Shown one piece after another: positions 53,054 through 61,700 of a stretch of DNA of 64,000 nucleotides. The notes under the pieces are model-generated. The model worked only from the letters and a program-made list of their open reading frames with translations, did not search any database and was not told the origin of the DNA. Origin of the DNA: Parcubacteria group bacterium Greene0714_7 (GTDB lineage: Bacteria; Patescibacteria; Paceibacteria; UBA9973; UBA2103); contig VMHB01000005.1 in the NCBI GenBank assembly GCA_007378985.1, forward strand, positions 11,099-75,098, in the 5' to 3' direction. The translations under genes were made by a program, and so were the position numbers. Numbering within the stretch: the stretch's first letter is position 1; every line of letters starts with the position of its first letter.

Positions 53054-54481
53054 TCATGTGCCGGAGGGAGTGGATGTTGAGGAGGGTGTAGGGTTTAGCG
53101 TATCGGGTATAGGGGAAGCGGAGGGAGGAGTTGGTTCGGAAGTGCTTCCAGCAGACTCAACGATCACGGTGCGGGTGACGTTTGCGGTATTCCCCGCAAC
53201 ATCCACCGCTCGGTAGGTCACTGTGTGTGTGCCGGGAGCGCTCGTATCAAGATTCACTGTCAAGGTTTCAACGCCATCGAGTAGTGTAGTCATGCCGATG
53301 TTTTGGTCTACGTTGTCGGTGACCAACGCGCCAAGATCAGCGTATGAATTACCTACCTGAATTGTTGCTGGATTGTTTCCATTAATAAGGATGGTGGGAG
53401 CTTGGGAGTCACCCTGAGGAAGGTTAGAGGTGCTAGGTTCTAGGTTAGAGGTGGAAGAAAATGTGGGAGTGGAGGTTGCGAGGTCAACGACGAAGTAGTC
53501 AAAAGATGCATCATTTTGAAGCGGTGCGTTCAGTGCAACAGTGAAACCACCGTCAGTCTTTTCACTCACATACCACCCGCTTCCAGTATTTGAATTGAAG
53601 GTGACAAACACTTTTGAATGTTCGGCAACGAGAATATTTCGTACCAAGACACTCGTCTCCCCCGCTGGGATTGTTGCGGAGCCTGCGGGAGCGTCACCGG
53701 TAGCTCCTGGGGTTGCCACGAAGTGGTTTGCAGCAAGCGTGCTCGCAGTAACCGTACCATTTGCGATACTTACACTTTGACTCGTGAGTGCTGTTTCAAG
53801 TGCGCCCGCAATATTTCCAACTGCACCAGATACCGCACCTGAGACACCACTTCCATTTTCCAAAGCAACAACGCGCGCGGTGAGTTCGGAAACTAGAGCA
53901 ACGAGTGCATCAAATTTATTTGCCAAGCTCTGCAAACCGCCCACCGCCACCGAAAGCAACTTGTACAAATCAATGCCGTTGCCTTTTGTGGAGCGAACAA
54001 TCTGCGGAGCCTCTTCTGCAATGAGTCCCACTCTTCCTGCGCTTGCTGGTTCGTTTTTGTAGTGATACTCGGCAACCATGAGTCCGCGAACAGTTTCAAG
54101 GAAACTGTTCGCGGTAGTGGTGCTGATGTGTTGAATGTCTGCCTTTGAATCCCCTTCTGAAAGATTCACGAATCCTGTTGCAATGATGTCGCCACCCACC
54201 GCAAGACGGTAGTTAGAACCTCCGGTGTTTGTTGGAGTAGTGGTGCCAATGCCCATGGTGCCGGTGGTCGCATCAATGGCGAAGTCCTGTGGCGCCAACC
54301 AGTACTGTGATGACACGAAAGTTTCTACGGTACCTGCAGTTGTTGAGGCTGTGTAATTTTCAAGTGCAATACCAATAGTCTGACCAGAATGGAGTGCTTT
54401 CACTGCAACGCCTGGTGTTGTGGTTGAAAGCATGAGTCTATCGCCAATTGCGATTGGGCCGTTTTCGATTGAAACTTTCAC
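53054..54481 (-). CDS. Giant surface protein, C-terminal frame with S74 chaperone domain
   Basis: 475 residues. VKVSIENGPIAIGDRLMLST opens a shaft-end domain. Residues about 130-190 (NLSEGDSKADIQHI, VAEYHYKNEPASAGRVGLIAEEAPQIV, GIDLYKLLSVAVGGLQSL) match the intramolecular chaperone (peptidase S74) that trimerises and is cut from tail fibres and trimeric surface proteins. An Ig/HYR-like domain (DLGALVTDNVDQNI, TVTYRAVDVAGNTANVTRTV) and a Pro/Ser-rich tail follow. Residues around 350 (SNLEPSTSNLP) are encoded by the CTAGGTG spacer repeat (53421-53454). The expected preceding text LSGRVP lies in this frame just before its first codon, so it continues the fragment upstream after a one-base slip. 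Confidence 0.8.
   Translation of the reverse strand: MKVSIENGPIAIGDRLMLSTTTPGVAVKALHSGQTIGIALENYTASTTAGTVETFVSSQYWLAPQDFAIDATTGTMGIGTTTPTNTGGSNYRLAVGGDIIATGFVNLSEGDSKADIQHISTTTANSFLETVRGLMVAEYHYKNEPASAGRVGLIAEEAPQIVRSTKGNGIDLYKLLSVAVGGLQSLANKFDALVALVSELTARVVALENGSGVSGAVSGAVGNIAGALETALTSQSVSIANGTVTASTLAANHFVATPGATGDAPAGSATIPAGETSVLVRNILVAEHSKVFVTFNSNTGSGWYVSEKTDGGFTVALNAPLQNDASFDYFVVDLATSTPTFSSTSNLEPSTSNLPQGDSQAPTILINGNNPATIQVGNSYADLGALVTDNVDQNIGMTTLLDGVETLTVNLDTSAPGTHTVTYRAVDVAGNTANVTRTVIVESAGSTSEPTPPSASPIPDTLNPTPSSTSTPSGT
53421..53454. repeat. CTAGGTT/CTAGGTG repeat inside a coding frame
   Basis: AGGTGCTAGGTTCTAGG with flanking AGGTTAGAGG words, the spacer-repeat text otherwise seen between genes, here translated in the tail of the S74 protein. 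Confidence 0.65.
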
Positions 54482-54801
54482 CGGTACACGACCAGAGAGA
54501 TTAATCCTGGATCGGTTGAAACGACACCAAGTGGAATAGAGCCGGGAGTCGCTGTGGTGATAGTCGTTCCGCTCGTCAAATCAAGTGAAGCAATAGTGCC
54601 TGCATTAATACTGACATCTGATGTTGGATAATTTTCTGCAACGTCGTAGGTACCTACAGAAGCGGAGCGGTAGTAGATACTTCCTGCCGTGGTGCCACAA
54701 GCAACAGTAGAGCCAGCACCTCCAGAGAAACAGCCAGCACCAACGACGGTGAAGTTGCTTTTTGGCGAGGTAGTACCCACGCCCACATTGCCGGTTGCCA
54801 T
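54478..54801 (-). pseudogene. Giant surface protein, fragment between two frame slips
   Basis: 107 residues from a nominal ATG. The same frame can be read back to about 54848 (NNIFSVATSTGTSYFD), so it is the continuation of the 188-residue fragment. It contains NVGVGTTSPKSNFTVVG and the collagen-like shaft ending CGTTAGSIYYRSASVGTYDVAENYPT. It ends DPGLISLVVYR where a single missing base displaces the frame from LSGRVPVKVS. Not an independent gene. Confidence 0.7.
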
Positions 54802-54833
54802 GATGTCAAAGTAGCTGGTGCCCGTTGAAGTGG

Positions 54834-55400
54834 CTACCGAGAAAATATTATTCTTGGGGATGTGGAGGCGATACCAAGAAAACCGGAACCGTTAATGCGA
54901 ATGTTTTCAACACCTCCGTCAGAAAAACTTAGCTGGTTTCCTGAATCCATGTCGAAGTTAAGAAGCCCTGAAGAAGGGTGCTTTATGAAGAGCGAGCTGT
55001 TGGTGCCGTCGGTAAATTTAGCAGAGGTACCTGCTGCTGACACAACCACGCTCAGTTTTTCACCCGGACTCGCCGTGCCAATACCGACGTTGCCACTTGC
55101 GAGAATACGCATGCGTTCAGTAAGTGCGGTGTCGCTCACAGCATTACGAGTTGAAAAAGCCAAATCACCGATAGTGTTGGTGGTTCCATTTGTAAGTAAG
55201 CCCTTAATGGCAGCAAAACCTACAGACCCAGCAGCTACTGACTGAGCATTTCCAAAGGTAAGAGTTCCTCCATTTCCGGCTGCGGATCCGCTTGAATTGA
55301 GGGCAAGCATTCCCGTGGTCACTCCTGCATCAGTGAGTGCAGCAGTTGTTTGAGAGGCTCCGTACACTTCAAGGGAAGCTGTTTTTCTCCACACTATCAA
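54834..55400 (-). pseudogene. Giant surface protein, fragment with a duplicated 317-bp cassette
   Basis: 188 residues. It starts in the right frame at about 55382 (ASLEVYGASQTTAALTDAG) and repeats the cassette at 58226-58542 nearly exactly, then continues NVGIGTASPGEKLSVVV and ends SGFLGIASTSPRIIFSR. One A appears missing in CCAAG, since the next frame reads TSPKNNIFSVATS as expected. Confidence 0.7.
55066..55382 (-). repeat. 317-bp duplicated cassette, copy 1
   Basis: Near-identical to 58226-58542. Both copies end, on the plus strand, at AAGGGAAGCTGT, and the reading frame breaks at that point in both. Confidence 0.85.
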
Positions 55401-58400
55401 TACCGAAGGTGAGTCCGTAGCCTGAAGAGGTTGTGTTCAGAGCTGCGGTGCCGGAACCTGCGCTTCCGGTTGAAAGAAGACGTACCCCGCGATTTGAGTC
55501 GCTCGTATTCTGTATTTGCAACCCTACACCGCTTGCTCCTGCTATGTCGAGTGCATAGCTTGGGGAGATGTCGCCAATACCGACGTTGCCAGATGGAGTA
55601 ATGCGCATGCGCTCAGTTGGTGTGTAGGCGGCATTTTCAGCAATGGTAGCTGCAGTATCGGAAAAGAACTGTATGCCATCATCATTAAACGCATTGAGAC
55701 GCAGCCCACTCCTTCTCATTGACGAGCCGTAACTCGAAAGGTAGCTATCGGCTGAGGTACTTCCTCTAAATCCGGTAGCCAAAACAATACCCGAGGTAGA
55801 ATATGGGGCATAGATGTTGGCATAATTACCCTCTGACGCGCTACCGCCCCAAGCGATACCCCTGCCATTAGTTCCTGCTCCGAGGTCAAGGGTAGAGGCG
55901 GGATTTGTTGAACCAATACCGACGTTGCCTCCAGACAAGATTCTCATTCTCTCAACTCCGTTGGTAGAAATTATTATAGGTAATGCTTGTGTCTGGCTGA
56001 TGACGCTGTTGCCAGCGGTATCAACACCAAAATAGGTGCCATTGAGGCCGGTGTTTGAATTGCCTACTGCCATATACGTTGCGGTTGAACCAGTACGATA
56101 GAGGTTTAATGCTTGTGTGGGAGCGTTGCCAGCTGCGATACCAACATTGCCTGTGTTATCTACATACACGGCATTGGTAACGCCTCCAGTTGAAACACTG
56201 AATACTCCAGATGCAGGACTGCTTATAGTGGAGTAGTTTGAGTTGGTTGAATTGTAAAGACGTACTGCACTGCCTGCCATAATGGCAGTGGTTCCATTCA
56301 CGGTAAGCGCCGAAGTGGGTGTCGTGGTACCAATACCAACGTTGCCTGAGCCATCAATGCGCATTCTCTCTGTTCCAGCACCTGTGGTGAATGTCAGGAA
56401 TCCTCCAGTGGTCCCACTCCCTCGATAAAAATGAACGGAGGCATTTTCTGTAGTGCCATAGTAGAGGCCGGTATTAAAGGTAGTAGCATTGGCTGTAGCG
56501 GAACCGGAATTATATGTTCGCAACTTGAAACTCGATTCACTTGCATTCTCAAGTTCAAACATATAGTTGCCGGCAGCCTTGCTTACGGTGAGTAGTGAAC
56601 CAGGACTTGCCGTACCAATACCGACGTTGCCTCCATTAGCATTAAGAGCGAGGCTCGCAGTAGAAGAAAGACCGGTACTTCCAGCACCCTGGATTTGTGC
56701 CACACCCGCAACAGAACCGATACCGACCGCTGCGCTTGTATCTCCAAAAGATGCGGCCCAGCTACCAGCTACATATGAAGTTAATTTTGTAGTTGGTGTA
56801 GTGGTACCAATACCGACGTTGCCAGCGAAATATGCTTTTCCATCACTTCCCTGCACTTCAAATAACGAAGTGCCTGAGGTGTTTTTCAAGATATGGCCGT
56901 ATCCGGCACCGTTAAACACAGTTTCAATAAGTCCCGCTGTGCTCACAATGCCACCGCCAGGAGATGAGTTGTAGTGCAGAGACCAGTTAGTATCTGGGCT
57001 CGCTCCGTTCACTGAGAAGTAGTACTTAGAACCTGAAATGATATTTACATCGCCTTGTACTTGAAGCTTAGATGCTGGGGTGGTAGTACCAATACCAACA
57101 TTTCCCGCGCTCGTGATGCGCATTCTCTCTCCATCAACACCATCGAATAGATAGCCTGTGTATCCTGATTGAGAGCCGTAGAACTCCATGAGTCCGGTCG
57201 AACTGTTGCGTCCAAGACGATAGTACTCTGAACCCGCCGTACGAAGACGAAGCTGATCGCCTGAAGAACCGAGGATATCAAGCTTAGATGCTGGGGTGGT
57301 AGTACCAATACCGACGTTGCCGTTGCCTAAAATGGTCATCAATTTTGTACCAGAACCAACGGCCCCTGTTTCCACTTGGAGAACAGTCTCGAGTGCCCCC
57401 ATCGCCTGTTCACTTGTTGTATTCTTTTTAGAACCGTTGAGGAGGAGGCCTGCTACGGTGTCAGTCGGATCAGTGACACCGATTACACCTTGTAAAGATA
57501 TACCGGGGGTACCTGCCGCATCACTTGCACCAGTTACCCATGCTCCGCCGTCAGAACTACTATAATTTTGAATTTTAAATGTAGCGGTTGTTGATAAAAT
57601 ACCGGTCATACCATGTGCTACATCTCCGTCCGAAAGTTGAAAGGTCGGATTGCTACTTGCAGCACTTGAGACATCCAGCAATGCTCCTGGGCTCACCGTA
57701 CCAATACCGACGTTGCCTGCAGTCGCAACCGTTAAGCGAATGTTGTTGCCGTTGGTACCGAGCTGGAATGCACCTTCGGAACGGAGATTCAATGCGTCAG
57801 CAAGCTCTCCAGTGAACGTTGTGTCTGCACCAGTGCCTGTGTGGGCAAAACCTAAGTACCCTCGCACCGTGTCGCCAGTTGCGCCTCCCCAGAGTGCTAC
57901 GAGCGCACCAGTGTCATTTGTTGTTTGTGTTTTTGAGAAGCTTGCGATTTCAATGGTGCCTGTTGGGACCGCGACTGAAAGTCTGTCGGTTGGATTGGTG
58001 GTACCAATACCGACGTTGCCTGCTGAAGTAATTGTCATTCGATCACCACTGTTTCCGAAGAAGCGCAGATCGTCTGAAGAAGTTGGTTGATACATAATCC
58101 AATTTGTACCACTAGTACCTCCTGTAAGTTGCAAAGCAACTTGACCAGTAGACTGCGAAGCACGAGCGACATCGAGATATGCATTGCCGCTTGCTGTGGC
58201 TACAGTAAGCCTAGAACCGCTTGTTGGACTCGCCGTGCCAATACCGACGTTGCCACTTGCGAGAATACGCATGCGCTCGGTAAGCGCAGTATCCCCAACC
58301 GCATTTCGGGTCGAGAATGCAAGGTCACCGATGGTGTTACTACTGCCGTTAGTAAGCAGTCCCTTTATTGCTGCGAATCCAACGGAGCCAGCAGTTACTG

Positions 58401-58737
58401 ACTGACTGTTCCCGAACGTGAGCGTGCCTCCATTTCCGGCTGCGGATCCACTTGAATTGAGGGCGAGCATTCCCGTGGTCACCCCTGCATCAGTGAGTGC
58501 AGCAGTTGTTTGAGAGGCTCCGTACACTTCAAGGGAAGCTGTTACCGACGTTGCCTGCACTTGTGATACGCATTCTCTCGTCAGACGTAGTGAAAGTGCT
58601 CGTATCAGCCGAGTTGCGGTTATAGAATGCGAGGTCACCCATGCCTTGTGAATTGTTTCGCACAAGACCGATACCAGCCTTAAACGCGCTCGCGTCCCCA
58701 AGCGAGCTAGAATAGACACCGAAGCCAAGCGCAGCAA
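55369..58737 (-). CDS. Giant surface protein, middle frame of NVGIGTTTP modules
   Basis: Open frame of 1,122 residues. Its first 65 or so (before TASLEVYG at about 58540) are the out-of-frame shadow of the upstream fragment, so the true content begins near 58541. It is built from about fifteen modules, each a beta segment of 50-90 residues closed by (S/D)GNVGIGTTTPxSKL or GNVGIGTASP, the shaft pattern seen in tail-fibre-like and trimeric adhesin proteins. It ends GIDSVEKNSFP at the first 317-bp cassette. No membrane segment. Confidence 0.75.
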   Translation of the reverse strand: MLRLASVSILARLGTRARLRLVSVLCETIHKAWVTSHSITATRLIRALSLRLTRECVSQVQATSVTASLEVYGASQTTAALTDAGVTTGMLALNSSGSAAGNGGTLTFGNSQSVTAGSVGFAAIKGLLTNGSSNTIGDLAFSTRNAVGDTALTERMRILASGNVGIGTASPTSGSRLTVATASGNAYLDVARASQSTGQVALQLTGGTSGTNWIMYQPTSSDDLRFFGNSGDRMTITSAGNVGIGTTNPTDRLSVAVPTGTIEIASFSKTQTTNDTGALVALWGGATGDTVRGYLGFAHTGTGADTTFTGELADALNLRSEGAFQLGTNGNNIRLTVATAGNVGIGTVSPGALLDVSSAASSNPTFQLSDGDVAHGMTGILSTTATFKIQNYSSSDGGAWVTGASDAAGTPGISLQGVIGVTDPTDTVAGLLLNGSKKNTTSEQAMGALETVLQVETGAVGSGTKLMTILGNGNVGIGTTTPASKLDILGSSGDQLRLRTAGSEYYRLGRNSSTGLMEFYGSQSGYTGYLFDGVDGERMRITSAGNVGIGTTTPASKLQVQGDVNIISGSKYYFSVNGASPDTNWSLHYNSSPGGGIVSTAGLIETVFNGAGYGHILKNTSGTSLFEVQGSDGKAYFAGNVGIGTTTPTTKLTSYVAGSWAASFGDTSAAVGIGSVAGVAQIQGAGSTGLSSTASLALNANGGNVGIGTASPGSLLTVSKAAGNYMFELENASESSFKLRTYNSGSATANATTFNTGLYYGTTENASVHFYRGSGTTGGFLTFTTGAGTERMRIDGSGNVGIGTTTPTSALTVNGTTAIMAGSAVRLYNSTNSNYSTISSPASGVFSVSTGGVTNAVYVDNTGNVGIAAGNAPTQALNLYRTGSTATYMAVGNSNTGLNGTYFGVDTAGNSVISQTQALPIIISTNGVERMRILSGGNVGIGSTNPASTLDLGAGTNGRGIAWGGSASEGNYANIYAPYSTSGIVLATGFRGSTSADSYLSSYGSSMRRSGLRLNAFNDDGIQFFSDTAATIAENAAYTPTERMRITPSGNVGIGDISPSYALDIAGASGVGLQIQNTSDSNRGVRLLSTGSAGSGTAALNTTSSGYGLTFGIDSVEKNSFP
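58226..58542 (-). repeat. 317-bp duplicated cassette, copy 2
   Basis: See copy 1 at 55066-55382. Differences are scattered substitutions, several silent. The ends match to the base. Confidence 0.85.
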
Positions 58738-61700
58738 CTCCGGTACCGCCGTTATCGTTAGTAATGCGAACTGGAATTTGCAAAGAATTACTTGAAGAAT
58801 ATACCTGGAGTTTGTCTACAGGAGTCGTTGTACCAATACCGACGTTGCCATCACCTCTTGACCACGTCATTACATCGTAATCGGTACCTGCCACACGACG
58901 CCTGAGTGTTTGATTTCCGGTGACTGATTCGTCCTGAATGAGTTTCCATCCATACGCGTTATTCGAACCTGTGGTTTGCCATACGAGACTCTCCGCACCT
59001 CCCGTAAGCTGATAAAAAATGCCAGGCACGCTGGAGCTATTCCCTGCAATAGAGAGCTTTCCTGCTGGTGTTGTTGTACCAATACCAACGTTGCCTGCAG
59101 ACGTAATACGCAAACGCTCACTACCGCCCGTGATTGCACGAATAGTGGAACCAAGCGTACTTGTCTGACCATCTATAGCGAAGCCTGTTGGCTGAGATGA
59201 TCCTGCACTTATCTCAACGCTTTCGTTGTCCGCATACGTATGGATCGAACCGACCTGTCCTGTCGTAAGACGACCGGTGGCGAGATTGCTTGAGAATGAC
59301 AGTCCACTACCCGCACTTGCAAGAGAACCTCCACGCACTACAAGCTTAGCGGTTGGATCTGTTGCGCCAATACCGACGTTACCTGCATTAGTCACTGCGA
59401 AGGAATTGCCCGCGGCCGTGCTGATACCGAATGCGTAGAATGCCGCTGAACTCCCGCTGTTCTCGACGTAGAGTTGAGGAGTATTCGCGCCTCCCCACGC
59501 AGTCCCCGCTCCCTGTTGGATGCGCAGCGAACCATCGGTCGTGTTGGTTATACCGAGCCCAAGTCCGCCAGTGAGATACGCATCACCTGCTACCGACAAC
59601 AGTTGCGACGGTGAGGTGGTACCAATACCGACGTTGCCCGAGTCGAGAATCGTCATCTTGGTAGAAAGCACTGAATTTGTCCCTGTCTGGAACTCGAGCA
59701 CACCATCATTTGCACCGGCACCCGAGTTAAGGGCTCTGAATTTTATTCCTGCCAAGTTCCCATAGAAACCATCCATTACGATTCTGCCGCTTCGAACATC
59801 GCTTGAGATCAGGTTATTCGCAAGTGTAAGAAGATCTTGATCTCCTGCAGTGTCACGCTTGATTACAAGTGGTGAGCTAGGAGTTGTTGAACCAATACCT
59901 ACGTTGCCTGTTACTCGAGCCATCGACAAGATTGGGTTTGTGGTCTCAACAGAATTATTCAGCCCGTACCACTTGAATACACCGTCGGCGTCATTCCCTC
60001 TAAGCACCAACCCGTATGTATCAACATATCCTGGTTCGCCGATTTGTAACAACTTCTGATCACCACTTGTAGCTGTGCCTATGTGTAGCTTTGCAGCAGG
60101 AGATGCGGTACCAACCCCCACATTCCCACTCGCATCAATAATGAAGGGCGTTGAGTCTGGCGAGGTTGAGTCTTCAACCACAAACGACGGGCCCGTGCCA
60201 GTGTTAGTGACGGAGAGTTTGCCCCATGGAGTAGACGAGGCAATACCAATGTTCCCACTTGATACCGTTGTGCCCTGACCGTCAATACCCGTACCGAAAA
60301 TCAAGTTACCAATAGACAATTGATTTGACCCCGTGTTTGATGGCGCATCAATGTCGTACCCGAGAAGAATATTACTTGCACCGGTGGTGAGTGCATTGCC
60401 CGCCTGATATCCGATAAGGATGTTGTTGTCAGCGCCAGTGGTTGCAAGATATCCTGACCGATAGCCAATAAACACATTGTTCTGAAATGTTCCTCCAGTT
60501 TGATTTGCGTCTGCTCCTGCTCCCGAACCGATAGCTATTGTGGACGTAGCATTATTTATGTAGCGTAGCGAATCATTACCAAACGCAACGTTGTTGGTAC
60601 CTGTTTTATTGGTGTAGAGAGATGCATACCCGAAGCTTGCATTGGATCCAGCTGTTGTGCCTCGAAACTGAGATGAGTTACCAAACGCCGTATTGTCTTG
60701 TCCTGTAGTAAGGCTTTGAAGAGTCGTGTTGCCAAAAGCGTTGTTGGAACCACATCCTGTAGTACACGAACTGAGAGCAAAGTATCCAATAGCATTGTTG
60801 CTACCCGTCGTATTTGCAGTGAGCGCAGACTGTCCAATGGCAATACTCTGACTACCAGTAGTGTTTGCGGCAAGTGCACCATTACCAATCGCCGTGTTGT
60901 ATCCCCCGGTGGTATTTGCGGTGAGTGCGTTGTACCCAACTGCGGTATTTGGAAGTGTGGCACTAAATGTGCTGGTATTCCCCTTAAGCGCACGATATCC
61001 AATGGCAACATTTTGCGATGACGTAGTAGCATACGCCCCTGCTTCGTATCCAAAGAATGAATTCTGTCCTTGGTCGTTTGTTTTGTACCCTGCACGATAT
61101 CCTACTGCGGTATTGTTGGCACCTGATGTGAGCGCATTAAATGCCTCGTATCCAACCGCAACCGTTCCTCGACTCGTTGCACTCGTCGTTGCATTCTGCC
61201 CTCCTGCACCAAGTCCCCAGATAGTTGCGGTGTTGGTTGTTGATGCGTATCCAAGAAGACTGCTGTTCTGCTGGAACCCGCCATACTGCGAAGCGTTAAA
61301 GAAGAGTGCGGAGATTGAGCTGGTTGCGGTAATACTTGATGCCGAAAGTGTTCCTGAGAAAAGACCGTTTCCTTGGACACTGAGATTGGTTGATGGAGTT
61401 GTAGTGCCAATGCCAATGAGGCCTGTGGAGAGAGTTGCAGCTGTACCACTGTTGCCTGTGCCAAAAATTATATTTTGGATGTTAAGTTGATTTGAAGCGG
61501 TTGCAGATGGAGCCTGAATGTCATTACCGATAATAATATTGTTTGAGCCGGTTGTTATGTTTGCGTTTGTACTCGTAACCCATGAACCAATTTGAATGTT
61601 CTTTGACCCCGTGGTGGTGTTGTACCCTGCTTGATAGCCAAGCATGGTGTTGTAGTCAGAACCAACATCAAGTAGACGACCTGCTTGATATCCAATTGCA

